DNA of 36,621 nt from Pseudomonadota bacterium (GCA_023388965.1 JAEWFF010000041.1:1-36621), one strand, 5' to 3'. Numbered from the stretch's first letter, positions 1-7,153 are shown. Notes: generated by a model not told the origin, from the letters alone. Program-made: numbers and translations.

Positions 1-101
1 ACAATGTGAACCGCCCGCACACGAGCCTCGACGGGCTCACCCCGAACGAATTTGCAAACCGGTCCAGAGCGGACCACAACGTGAACAGGGCTAACTTATA
101 A
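1..101 (+). CDS. IS3-family transposase (OrfB), C-terminal fragment
   Basis: Reading from base 3, the frame encodes NVNRPHTSLDGLTPNEFANR followed by a short tail and a TAA stop at 99-101. The pattern NxxRPHxSLxGLTPxEFA is the hallmark C-terminus of IS3-family OrfB transposases of the DDE integrase superfamily (rve fold), which catalyse cut-out-copy-in transposition. Only about 32 residues are present and all three catalytic acidic residues lie upstream of the window. It therefore says nothing about whether the element is active. Family assignment is confident; the IS3 subgroup is not determinable from this fragment. Confidence 0.8.
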   Translation, partial: NVNRPHTSLDGLTPNEFANRSRADHNVNRANL

Positions 102-127
102 GTGCGGACAAAACGGGGAGCAGGTCA
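1..127 (+). mobile_element. 3' end of an IS3-family insertion sequence
   Basis: The window opens inside an insertion sequence. Bases 3-101 encode the C-terminus of an IS3-type transposase. The next 26 bases look like a terminal end, closing with a ggggagcaggtca-like sequence that I take for the right inverted repeat at about 115-127. The left end is outside the window, so the repeat cannot be paired. Straight after it, the reading frame of an amidase begins, so the element appears to have inserted into, or sits beside, an amidase gene. Confidence 0.7.
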
Positions 128-295
128 ATCATTCCGTTCACGGCGCTGGGCGGGCCGATCGCCACCCTACCGGTGGGATTTGTCGCCGGGATGCCGGTCG
201 GAGTCATGTTGTGCACCCGCCCGGGCAGTGATCCATCCTTGCTCGGATACGCCCAGCAGATCGCGCAGGTGATCGAATTGCCACGAGTCCCCTAG
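128..295 (+). pseudogene. Amidase (amidase-signature family), 3' remnant
   Basis: The frame from about base 128 to the TAG at 293-295 encodes IIPFTALGGPIATLPVGF, then AGMPVGVMLCTRPGSDPSLL, then a helical tail. This resembles the C-terminal end of amidase-signature enzymes (GatA/AtzF type), where a conserved NLTGLPAxxxPxGF strand is followed by GLPVGxQLxGxxxxDxxLL. The Ser-cisSer-Lys catalytic core is absent. The frame begins directly at the predicted end of the insertion sequence, so the gene looks interrupted by it. Without the left flank I cannot exclude that the fragment is simply an old remnant. Confidence 0.65.
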
Positions 296-363
296 AGCTT
301 CACTGGGCTAACTTGGCCCGCCGCACCCGGGAAGCATAGGCTCCGGCCTTTACGCGCCGCAGC

Positions 364-1329
364 CTAATCCTGGCCAATCCGGCGCGCTTCGAAAATATAG
401 CCAAGGAAATTGAGAAGAACCTGGGCGGCCAGAAACCCCGTCACGCCGGACGGATCATAGGCCGGCGCGACTTCCACCAGATCCACGCCCACGACCTCGC
501 CACGCCGGGTCAGCCCCTGCAGGACTTCCATAACCTCATAATAGAGAAAGCCGCCATGGCTGGGCGTTCCGGTGCCCGGCGCGATCGACGGATCGAAGCC
601 GTCGATATCAATCGTTACGTAATAACGCGCTCCTTCGGGTATCGCCGCCAGCACGCCTTGCGTGCCGAGCTTGCGCGCCTGCCTTACCGACAGGATTTTC
701 GATCCCCGAGCGCGCGCATCCTCATAGCCTTCCTTCGCGGTCGACGAGACATTGCGGATTCCGATCTGCGTGATGCCGGTCACATGCGCCTGCTCTGCTG
801 CACGCCGCATGGGATTGCCATGTCCCTCCCGTACCCCATGGCGCACATCGACAAAATCGAGATGCGCGTCGATCTGAACGATATGGATTGGCTCCCGGTC
901 GCTGAAGGCACGGATACATGGGATGTTGATCGCATGATCGCCGCCGAGCATGACCGGCAGCGCGCCGCTTTTCAGGATCTTGCGGACGGCGGCCTCGGCA
1001 TTGGCATGGCTCGTCGCGGTGTCCGTATGCACGATATCGACATCGCCGGCATCGACGATCCGTACCCGATCCATCGGAAGATAAACCGCATCGTCCTCAT
1101 GATCGTAGGCACCGCCATGCCCGAACGAAAAGAGCGTCGATGCCTCACGAATCGCGCGAGGCCCGAACCGCGCGCCGGAGCGATATTGCGTACCCATATC
1201 GTAGGGTATTCCGAGAATGGCAACATCGGCGTCGATCCGGTCGAGATCGGTGCAGATCGGCCGCTTGCCGAATGTGCAATGCCCGACAAACGGCAGATCG
1301 AGACGTCCGGCTTCATATCCGTGGGCCAT
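364..1329 (-). CDS. Agmatinase-type ureohydrolase (arginase family)
   Basis: A 321-residue protein of the arginase/agmatinase/formimidoylglutamase family, Mn2+ enzymes that hydrolyse guanidino groups to release urea. The metal-binding signatures are visible in order: GGDHAIN (about residue 129), QIDAHLDF with the Asp-x-His-x-Asp pattern (about residue 152), and TIDIDGFDPS (about residue 240). The length matches agmatinases. The substrate cannot be fixed from sequence: agmatine, guanidinobutyrate, guanidinopropionate or guanidine itself are used by close relatives. It is the last gene of a minus-strand trio, 17 bp downstream of the DUF2848 gene, so co-transcription is likely. A catabolic role is inferred from the neighbouring amidase remnant and DUF2848 gene. 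Confidence 0.85.
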   Translation of the reverse strand: MAHGYEAGRLDLPFVGHCTFGKRPICTDLDRIDADVAILGIPYDMGTQYRSGARFGPRAIREASTLFSFGHGGAYDHEDDAVYLPMDRVRIVDAGDVDIVHTDTATSHANAEAAVRKILKSGALPVMLGGDHAINIPCIRAFSDREPIHIVQIDAHLDFVDVRHGVREGHGNPMRRAAEQAHVTGITQIGIRNVSSTAKEGYEDARARGSKILSVRQARKLGTQGVLAAIPEGARYYVTIDIDGFDPSIAPGTGTPSHGGFLYYEVMEVLQGLTRRGEVVGVDLVEVAPAYDPSGVTGFLAAQVLLNFLGYIFEARRIGQD

Positions 1330-1346
1330 GGCAGTCTTCTACCTCA

Positions 1347-2027
1347 TCAAGCTGCGGCTGCAGCGGTGACAACTGAAATACGGAAATCGTGACGTATTTC
1401 GCGGCGGAGAACGGGGTCGATCAGAGCGGCCGAGAACGTCCGTGTTCCGGAACCGATTTCCGCCATGAACGGGATCGTTCCCGAGAATAACATCGTGCCA
1501 TCGCGCGGAACCGCGGCCACGCAAGCAGCTTTCTCCGACAGCCGCGCCGGACTTCCGAGCTGGCTTACCGGCCCCCGCTGCAACGGCCTTCCTTCCTGCG
1601 CAAGTTCCAGGATCAGCCGGTCCCAATGCGCGCTTACCTCACCGAGAGGCCATGCCGTGCGGGCCACGACCTTCTGGCAGATGTTCTTGCTCTTTTCGCC
1701 GAAGCCTCGTGCTTCAAGATCAAGATCGAACTGGTCGTTGCCTACGGTGACGAACTGCTCGCCACTGACGGAGAAAACGACGAACTCCACCTCGGGGCAG
1801 GTATCGCAGCCGGACGCTTCGGCCTCACCCCCTTGTGTGAGCAGGCACGTCATGGCGCGGTAAAACAGCGGAAAGCTCGTGGGTGGCGTTACACCGCGCG
1901 CCGCCATCTCGTCGATATGTGCCTGAACATCCGCGAGCTCGCGGCCGGTGAATGCCCCGAGCAGAACGATATTGATATCAACATCAAGACGGCCCCGACC
2001 TGGGACGTCGAATTCAAGGCGCTTCAA
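1347..2027 (-). CDS. DUF2848 family protein
   Basis: A 226-residue protein that I recognise as DUF2848. It has an N-terminal segment with an AFTGR(x)nHIDEMAARGV pattern, then PTSFPLFYR, then VGNDQFDLDLEARG and KNICQKVVARTAWPLGEV, then a beta-rich C-terminus with DGTMLFSGTIP. The family has no established biochemical role that I know of. The fold resembles fumarylacetoacetate hydrolase-like enzymes at the C-terminal GTIP element, which is inference only. It lies between the deacetylase (12 bp upstream) and the agmatinase (17 bp downstream) on the same strand, so it probably works in the same catabolic pathway. No signal peptide or membrane segment is visible. Confidence 0.75.
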   Translation of the reverse strand: MKRLEFDVPGRGRLDVDINIVLLGAFTGRELADVQAHIDEMAARGVTPPTSFPLFYRAMTCLLTQGGEAEASGCDTCPEVEFVVFSVSGEQFVTVGNDQFDLDLEARGFGEKSKNICQKVVARTAWPLGEVSAHWDRLILELAQEGRPLQRGPVSQLGSPARLSEKAACVAAVPRDGTMLFSGTIPFMAEIGSGTRTFSAALIDPVLRREIRHDFRISVVTAAAAA

Positions 2028-2039
2028 CCCCTGCTCCTC

Positions 2040-2685
2040 TCACGGACGTTTTGGAACCATGCGCCGGATCGGAGCAGGATATTGCGGGATGAGTTCGACG
2101 CGCGGGACATACGCGCCGGAGTCGATCTGCGCGCGAACATAGGCGGCGATCTCCTCCAGGGGAGCGAACCACACATCGCCGGAGGTCAGGATCTTTTCGA
2201 GGAACTCGCCGAATACATGCCAGCGCGCGAGCCGGCCGCTGACGAAGGGATGAATGACCGGAACCCACAGACCGCCATATCGATAAGCGGTCTCGAACTC
2301 GTCCGCGAAGAGCTGAAATCCGTTTCGTGCGCTGCGGATCGGCATCATGTAATCGAGATCCGCGCATTGTACATATTGCGGCCAGTCGTCGAGGCCCCAA
2401 TGGCTGGGAATCTCGATCAGCTCGCGCCCGTCCTTGCGGCTCCGGATAACATAAGGAATGTCATCACCCATCAGCGATGCGTCATAGGCAAAGCCACGCT
2501 CGGTCAGAAGATCGAGCGAATGGTTAGAGAAATTGTAGAGCGGCGCCCGCCAGCCGCGCGGCGCAGCGCCGGTGGCGCGCTTGATGATTTCGATGCCGAG
2601 ATCCAGCCAATAGCTCTCGTCCTCCCGCGACTGGATCAGCGGGTTTTCATGGATATAGCTGTGATGGCCGATCTCTCCGACTTTC
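2040..2685 (-). CDS. Polysaccharide deacetylase (NodB/PuuE-like), 5'-truncated
   Basis: About 215 residues of a carbohydrate esterase 4/NodB-type polysaccharide deacetylase, a metal-dependent enzyme removing acetyl groups or hydrolysing related amides. The motif GEIGHHSYIHENP supplies the His-x3-His metal pair. TGAAPRGWRAPLYNFS is the Arg-containing motif 3, followed by LLTERGFAYDASLMGDDIPY. Family members of this type, including allantoinase PuuE and peptidoglycan deacetylases, are normally near 290-300 residues and begin with an Asp-Asp motif. That motif is missing, because upstream of about 2685 the frame runs antisense through a phage portal gene and encodes no deacetylase-like sequence. 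The gene is thus cut off at the junction. Its stop lies 12 bp before DUF2848, consistent with one operon. Confidence 0.75.
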
Positions 2686-2690
2686 TTGAT
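2672..2690. other. Abrupt junction between a deacetylase and a phage portal gene
   Basis: Deacetylase coding sequence on the minus strand ends and portal coding sequence on the plus strand begins within roughly these 20 bases. Both genes are interrupted at the same spot: the deacetylase lacks its N-terminal half and the portal lacks roughly its first three quarters. No attachment-site repeat, integrase or IS end is visible here. It is either a recombination scar or an assembly join. Confidence 0.6.
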
Positions 2691-3027
2691 GGATTTCGGT
2701 CGCGCGACTTGGGCGAACAGCGAAGCGATGCGCCGCGATTTCATCGACTTTACGCTTCGCCGCTGGCTCTCGGCTTGGGAAGGTGAAATCCGGCTCAAGT
2801 TGATTTCCCCGGAAGATCGCAAAACCCATTTTGCGGAGTTTCTGCTCGACGACTTCGTGAAGGGCGATCTCACCTCCCGCATGGACGCTTACGGCAAAGC
2901 GATCTCGAATCGCATTCTCTCGCCGAACGAAGCCCGCGCCGCCGAGAACCGTGCGCCCTACGCGGGCGGCGACATTTTCGAAAACCCCAACATCACAACT
3001 ACCCCACCGATTAAGGAGGCCGCGTAA
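2677..3027 (+). CDS. HK97-type phage portal protein, C-terminal fragment
   Basis: About 116 residues corresponding to the C-terminal end of an HK97-family portal, the dodecameric ring through which DNA enters the capsid. The signature FLMDFGRATWANSEAMRRDF matches the portal motif in which a D-x-x-x-AT-x-x-N element is followed by FxxFTLxxWL. It continues with FLLDDFVKGDLTSRMDAYGKA, then an N-E-x-R-x-x-E-N helix and a GGDIFENPN tail. A complete portal is about 380-420 residues, so roughly 70-75 percent is missing at the 5' side. The open frame starts only at 2665, and no proper start codon or ribosome-binding site explains it, so I treat it as truncated by the junction at 2672-2690. The stop overlaps the next ATG by one base. 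Confidence 0.8.
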   Translation, partial: PTFLMDFGRATWANSEAMRRDFIDFTLRRWLSAWEGEIRLKLISPEDRKTHFAEFLLDDFVKGDLTSRMDAYGKAISNRILSPNEARAAENRAPYAGGDIFENPNITTTPPIKEAA

Positions 3028-3215
3028 TGGCCGATGATGACCGCCGTGAACGGCTAGCCCTGCTTCGCTCCATTCTCGACGAAGTAATGAAGATGCAAGC
3101 CCGCAGTCTCGGCTCAGCGCTAGAAGGCGCGCGGGCAACAAACCGCGCTCATGCAAAGCCCGGAATCGAAGCCGCCCTTGTCGAACGCGAGAGGCGTCTT
3201 GCTCTCAATGTCTGA
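3027..3215 (+). CDS. Small phage protein of unknown function (62 aa)
   Basis: A 62-residue, highly charged, probably helical protein that begins at an ATG overlapping the portal stop (taATG). A perfect AAGGAGG ribosome-binding site lies at 3012-3019, and that is the main support for its being real. The sequence is rich in Arg, Glu, Ala and Leu, with no Cys, signal peptide or membrane segment. Its end overlaps the start of the next gene by eight bases. I do not recognise a family. Position between portal and capsid genes suggests a structural or assembly accessory role, which is inference. Confidence 0.6.
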   Translation: MADDDRRERLALLRSILDEVMKMQARSLGSALEGARATNRAHAKPGIEAALVERERRLALNV

Positions 3216-3573
3216 GCGTTCAATCACTCGCTTATTCGGCGACGCTGAATATCGGTTCTGCATCACATCAAAAGTCGTGACGGAGCTTGAAGCTCAAACC
3301 GGCGCCGGCATCGGCGCACTTTTCCGTCGAATGATCGCGGGCGAATTTCGGAACGCCGATATCATTCATACCCTGCGCCTCGGCCTAATCGGCGGCGGAA
3401 CATCGCCGCACGACGCTGCGCGCCTTGTTCGCACTTACGTCGAAGATCGTCCCTTTGCGGAGACATACCCGCTCGCGGTTGACGTTCTCGATGCTCTTTA
3501 CTCTGGCGTCCCAGCGAACACCGCTCATGCTAAGCTTCGCGATGACATCGCTAAGGCATACGAGGCCGCGTGA
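3208..3573 (+). CDS. Gene-transfer-agent/phage tail assembly chaperone-like protein (TAC_11 type)
   Basis: Translation probably starts at the ATG at 3208, giving 121 residues. The pattern FGDAEYRFCITSKVVTELEA, then TGAGIGALFRRMIAGEF, then a run ADIIHTLRLGLIGGG and a final helical LVRTYVED segment matches the GTA-TIM/TAC_11 family found in alphaproteobacterial phages and gene transfer agents. Those proteins are thought to act as tail assembly chaperones for the tape measure protein. In most phages the chaperone gene lies just before the tape measure gene; here it lies between portal and capsid, about 7 kb away. It overlaps its upstream neighbour by 8 bases and the capsid gene by one, indicating tight translational coupling. 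Confidence 0.7.
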   Translation: MSERSITRLFGDAEYRFCITSKVVTELEAQTGAGIGALFRRMIAGEFRNADIIHTLRLGLIGGGTSPHDAARLVRTYVEDRPFAETYPLAVDVLDALYSGVPANTAHAKLRDDIAKAYEAA

Positions 3574-5132
3574 TGGATCGCTTGGAAGTCAAAGCTCCGC
3601 TTTCCGTCTCCGATGCTGGCGAGATCGTCGGCATGGCATGGCCCTTCGGTTCCGCTGATCGCGTCGGCGACGTAATCGAGAAGGGTGCGATCAATACGCC
3701 CTCTCGTTTGCCGATGCTCTTCGCGCACGATCAGGGCCAGGTTGTCGGCGTGTGGGACGAGATCGCCGAAACCGATCAAGGCGTGACCGTAAAAGGCCGC
3801 TTGCTGATCGACGAAGTTTCACGCGCTCGCGAAGTCCGCGCTCTGATCCGCGAGGGCGCTGTCACCGGCTTATCCATCGGCTTCGTCACGAAGCGCGCTC
3901 AATCCCGCAGAGGCGGAGGGCGCACAATCGCTGCGCTCGATCTTCACGAGATTTCCATCGTCCCTATTCCGGCGCACCCCGGCGCTCGGATCATCGCGGC
4001 CAAGTCGGCCCCAACCGAGGAGAACGGGTACATGCCCGACAGTAACGAAACGGGAGCCGCACCGGAGATTGCGGCGCTTGAAACCAAAATGAATGAGCTT
4101 TCGGATTCCATGAAGAGCGTCGTGAAGCTCGGCGACCGTCTCGACAAGGTTGAGGCAAAGCTCAATCGCCCGGCCATCGCGGCCAATGACGAGCCCGCCG
4201 AAACCGAACTCTCGCGCAAGGCGTTCGCGGCCTATCTGCGCTTTGGCGACCGCGCACCGGTCGAGGAACTTAACGCCCTCACAGTCGCGAACGATCCGCA
4301 GGGCGGCTATCTCGCGCCCAAGGAGACGAGCGCCGAGATCATCCGCAATCTTGTCGAGTTTTCGCCGATCCGCACCATCGCATCGGTTCGCACGACCGGC
4401 GCGCCTTCTGTGCAGTATCCGGCCCGCACCGGCATTACGAATGCGAAGTGGAAGGGTGAAACTCAGGAATCGGAAGAGAGCGAGCCCAACTTCGGCCAGC
4501 TTGAGGTGCCGATCAAGGAGATCAACACCTACGTTGATATTTCCAATCAGCTTCTCGCCGACAGCGCCGGGCAAGCCGATCAGGAAGTGGCGCTCGCTCT
4601 AGCCGAGGATTTCGGCCAGAAGGAAGCCGTCGCCTTTGTCAAAGGTGCGGGCAATCTCGACCCGCGCGGTTTCATGGTGCATCCCGACATCGCCTATACG
4701 GCGAACGGTCATGCGACCAATCTCAGCGCCGACGCCCTGATCTCGCTGCTTTATGAAGTTCCTGCGACGTACCGCAATCGCGGGCATTGGGTGATGAGCG
4801 GCACGACGCTTGCCGCGATCCGCAAGCTGAGAGACGGCACGACCGGCAATTATCTCTGGCAGCCCTCCTATGCGGACGGCCAGCCCGAAACGATTCTTGG
4901 CCGTCCGGTTCTGGAAGCTGTCGAGGTGGACGAGCCGGCCTCCGGCAAGTTCCCCATCATTTACGGCGACTTCAGCGGATTCCGTATCGTCGACCGACTC
5001 GAATTCTCAACGCTGGTCAATCCGTACAGCCGCGCCACCGAAGGTATCACCCGCATTCACGCCACGCGGCGCGTCGGCGGCGACGTCCTTCAACCCGGCA
5101 AGTTCCGCAAACTCAAGATGGCGACGAGCTAA
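3573..5132 (+). CDS. Fused prohead protease and HK97-fold major capsid protein
   Basis: A 519-residue polyprotein that carries two functions usually encoded separately. Residues 1 to about 150 are an HK97-type prohead protease (U35): GEIVGMAWPFG, then LPMLFAHDQGQVVG with the catalytic His, then EGAVTGLSIGF with the catalytic Ser and LHEISIVPIPAHP. A charged helical linker of about 60 residues (ALETKMNELSDSMKSVVKLG) fits the scaffold-like delta domain. From about residue 210 the HK97-fold capsid protein begins, with TVANDPQGGYLAPKE, ISNQLLADS and GDFSGFRIVDR. The start at 3573 (tgATG overlap) is preferred over a GTG three bases earlier. Such fusions exist in some phages; self-cleavage presumably separates shell subunits from protease. 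Confidence 0.85.
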   Translation: MDRLEVKAPLSVSDAGEIVGMAWPFGSADRVGDVIEKGAINTPSRLPMLFAHDQGQVVGVWDEIAETDQGVTVKGRLLIDEVSRAREVRALIREGAVTGLSIGFVTKRAQSRRGGGRTIAALDLHEISIVPIPAHPGARIIAAKSAPTEENGYMPDSNETGAAPEIAALETKMNELSDSMKSVVKLGDRLDKVEAKLNRPAIAANDEPAETELSRKAFAAYLRFGDRAPVEELNALTVANDPQGGYLAPKETSAEIIRNLVEFSPIRTIASVRTTGAPSVQYPARTGITNAKWKGETQESEESEPNFGQLEVPIKEINTYVDISNQLLADSAGQADQEVALALAEDFGQKEAVAFVKGAGNLDPRGFMVHPDIAYTANGHATNLSADALISLLYEVPATYRNRGHWVMSGTTLAAIRKLRDGTTGNYLWQPSYADGQPETILGRPVLEAVEVDEPASGKFPIIYGDFSGFRIVDRLEFSTLVNPYSRATEGITRIHATRRVGGDVLQPGKFRKLKMATS

Positions 5133-5144
5133 GGAGACAATTTC

Positions 5145-5528
5145 ATGCGCGATCTTTATTCAAACATCGGCGTGCGGCTGGCTCTCAAGCCGGCCGTCGC
5201 CAGCGCCGCCGCCAACGGCGAGAGCGTTGATCTCCACGGCTTTAACCGCGTGAGCCTTGCCGTCAATACGGGCGCGATTGCCGGTGATGGAGATTTCGGA
5301 ATCAAGCTTCAGGAGTCGGATAGCGGTTCTTCGAACTGGACGGACGTTGCTGCCGATCAGGTTGATACCAACGCCCCGACTACGCTTGAAGCTGATTCCG
5401 CCTACAAGCTGGGCTATCGCGGCTTCAAGCGCTTCATCCGCCCCGTGCTGACGAAGGCTGGCGGCACCTCGATTGCCATCGGTGCCGTTGCCCTCCTTGG
5501 CGACGCGGCCTCGCGTCCGGTCGCCTAA
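5145..5528 (+). CDS. Conserved phage protein following the capsid gene (possible decoration protein)
   Basis: A 127-residue, probably beta-rich soluble protein starting 12 bp after the capsid gene with an AAGGAG ribosome-binding site. The elements DLHGFNRVSLAVNTGAI, FGIKLQESDSGSSNWTDVAA and GYRGFKRFIRPVLTK resemble small proteins commonly seen directly after capsid genes in alphaproteobacterial prophages. Their role is not firmly established; capsid decoration is a reasonable inference from position and beta-rich composition. No signal peptide, Cys or membrane segment is present. An alternative role, such as a tail tube component, cannot be excluded, since no other major tail protein was recognised. 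Confidence 0.6.
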   Translation: MRDLYSNIGVRLALKPAVASAAANGESVDLHGFNRVSLAVNTGAIAGDGDFGIKLQESDSGSSNWTDVAADQVDTNAPTTLEADSAYKLGYRGFKRFIRPVLTKAGGTSIAIGAVALLGDAASRPVA

Positions 5529-5540
5529 AGGGATGCAAGA

Positions 5541-6137
5541 ATGCAGCTCGCAGCCAGCCATCCTTCGGTTGCGCTCCTATCTTCGCAACTGGTCTTACGG
5601 CCAACGCTGCGGGCTGCGCTCCATCTTCATCGCTCTTACAGCGGTTTCCATGCTCTCGCTCGATCCGTCGCGGATGGCTCTTATTCCGCTATTGCTGAAA
5701 TGATCTCGCTTACTTCGACCACGCCCATCGACCGGGAAGCCGTTCTAGAAGAACTCTGCTCGCGTCCCGCGATTGACTGGCTGCCGCGTGTCGTCAGCAC
5801 GCTTCTGCCCCTCATCGTGGAAATGGCAGGTGCGGAGAGCGAAGAGACGGGTCAGCAACATCGCATCAAGATTGAGCGCTCGAACTCTTCGGCCATCACG
5901 TTCGAACAGCACTTCACCACCTTGTTTGAAGTCGCTACCGGCGTTCTCGGCTGGACGCCTGAAACCGCATGGAACGCAACGCCGGCCGAGATCATCGCGG
6001 CAAACAAAGGCCGCATCGACCTTTTGAAGTCGATCTTCGGCAATAGCGCGAACACGTCGAAAGAATTCGATCCGCTCGATACGGCCTTTGACCGGGAAGG
6101 GCTCGCCGCGCTCAAGGCAATGGGGGCCGCACACTAA
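5541..6137 (+). CDS. Phage tail assembly chaperone-like protein (two-part)
   Basis: A 198-residue protein. The N-terminal part, with LRPTLRAALHLHRSYSGFHA followed by LARSVADGSYSAIAEMI, resembles the TAC_11-like motif of gene-transfer-agent chaperones. The C-terminal part, GVLGWTPETAWNATPAEIIA, resembles the TAC_6 motif seen in chaperones of alphaproteobacterial phages. It would assist folding of the tape measure protein. The start at 5541 has an AAAGGG sequence about 8 bases upstream; a later Met at residue 55 is possible. The stop overlaps the HNH gene by one base (taATG). Together with the gene at 3208 this gives two chaperone-like genes on either side of the capsid gene, an unusual arrangement. 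Confidence 0.6.
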   Translation: MQLAASHPSVALLSSQLVLRPTLRAALHLHRSYSGFHALARSVADGSYSAIAEMISLTSTTPIDREAVLEELCSRPAIDWLPRVVSTLLPLIVEMAGAESEETGQQHRIKIERSNSSAITFEQHFTTLFEVATGVLGWTPETAWNATPAEIIAANKGRIDLLKSIFGNSANTSKEFDPLDTAFDREGLAALKAMGAAH

Positions 6138-6490
6138 TGCCCCTACGCGCCCCACGCCTTTGCTCATGTGGACGGATCGTTGCCTCTGGCATCCGTTGCG
6201 CTTGTCAAATCAAGCGCGACGCGGAGCGAAAGGCGCGTTTCGACGCAAAGCGCCTCAATGCACGTCAACGCGGTTACACGCGCAAATGGGATGAAGCGCG
6301 CGCCGAATATCTAGCTGCACATCCCGTATGCGTTCGCTGCGGAGCACCGGCCAAGATCGTCGATCACATCAAACCGCATAAAGGCAACAAGAAGCTCTTT
6401 TGGTCGCGGTCGAACTGGCAGCCCCTCTGCATCCCCTGTCACTCACATACAAAGCAGCGCGAGGAACGGAGAGAATGCAATGGAGCATGA
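6137..6490 (+). CDS. HNH endonuclease
   Basis: A 117-residue nuclease with a clear HNH core in its C-terminal half: CVRCGAPAKIVDHIKPH supplies the first zinc Cys pair and the catalytic Asp-His, SRSNWQPLC the central Asn and third Cys, and IPCHSHTKQREE the final Cys and His. An extra cysteine cluster at the N-terminus (CSCGRIVASGIRCAC) may bind a second zinc. Phage HNH proteins of this size stimulate terminase cleavage at cos sites, which would fit a cos-packaging phage, but they usually lie beside terminase. Here the terminase genes are 2 kb further on, past a reverse-oriented cargo gene. Confidence 0.85.
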   Translation: MPLRAPRLCSCGRIVASGIRCACQIKRDAERKARFDAKRLNARQRGYTRKWDEARAEYLAAHPVCVRCGAPAKIVDHIKPHKGNKKLFWSRSNWQPLCIPCHSHTKQREERRECNGA

Positions 6491-6502
6491 CCTAACTGCT
6501 CC
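6482..6502. terminator. Short hairpin between convergent genes
   Basis: GGAGCA at 6482-6487 and TGCTCC at 6497-6502 form a perfect 6-bp stem with a 9-base loop. The HNH stop (TGA 6488-6490) and the stop of the opposing gene (CTA, 6492-6494) both lie in the loop. There is no T-tract, so termination is possible but not demonstrated. Confidence 0.35.
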
Positions 6503-7043
6503 GGATTCGCGCCACGCGGCGATCAGAGACCACCTGATCGTATCTCTCGACGAACAATTCCCGCTCGACAGCCACAAAGTCTTCCAGAAACCGCTTAACT
6601 GCGGCAGCGATCTCTTTGATCAACGCGAACAGGTCAAACCACTTTTGACCCTCTGGAGCAGCGACTCCGGGAGGCAGCTTTCCAATGTAGGCGATGAGCA
6701 TGGGCGTCTTCCCCGCAAGCACCTTACGGGACCGCAAGGTGGTCGTGTGTATGAGCGCGTTGCGATGCTCCCAGAGTTCATCGGCGGTGATTCCAAGAGC
6801 TGCGAGGTCTATGTAGCGCCTACACCATTCTTTGAATGGAAACGACGTGTCCGCACTATCGCCGAACCTGACGAAGCCCATCGCATCGATGAAGCACATG
6901 AGAAGTTTATCCGCCGAAGTGTAAAGCTGGGCGTTGAAACACAGCTTAATCGCGACGAAGAAATCGTCGTGAATGAGTCGTGGCACGTCGAAGCCTTCGT
7001 GGCTGACGTACGAATCAAAGTAGTCAATAGGCATCTCTTCCAT
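6492..7043 (-). CDS. Uncharacterised cargo protein with a HEPN-like RNxxxH motif
   Basis: A 183-residue protein on the strand opposite to all surrounding phage genes, the usual sign of a moron or cargo gene. It is largely helical. ADELWEHRNALIHTTTLRSR contains R94-N95-A-L-I-H99, matching the R(N/D/H)x3-5H motif of HEPN ribonucleases. An upstream helix holds IDAMGFVRFGDSADTSFPF and FKEWCRRYID, a layout familiar from uncharacterised HEPN-like proteins. HEPN domains are frequent RNases in toxin-antitoxin, abortive-infection and CRISPR effectors. No partner antitoxin (for example a MNT nucleotidyltransferase) is adjacent. The motif is visible; function is inference, and a short motif of this kind can occur by chance. 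Alternative starts at residues 1 and 4 are both Met. Confidence 0.65.
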   Translation of the reverse strand: MEEMPIDYFDSYVSHEGFDVPRLIHDDFFVAIKLCFNAQLYTSADKLLMCFIDAMGFVRFGDSADTSFPFKEWCRRYIDLAALGITADELWEHRNALIHTTTLRSRKVLAGKTPMLIAYIGKLPPGVAAPEGQKWFDLFALIKEIAAAVKRFLEDFVAVERELFVERYDQVVSDRRVARIRSS

Positions 7044-7153
7044 AAGCCCGACTTAGCACGCGCCCACCGGGGCTGTCAGAAACTTTGCGCATCGCGCGGG
7101 GACCGGCGTGGGGAGCACCGCGCAAGATTGACGCCAAATAGGAATTTTCAGTC

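Noticed and set aside
2690..2882. N-terminal extension of the deacetylase through minus-strand frame
   Set aside because: The extra residues are antisense to well-conserved portal sequence and show no deacetylase motif, so the frame is open by chance.
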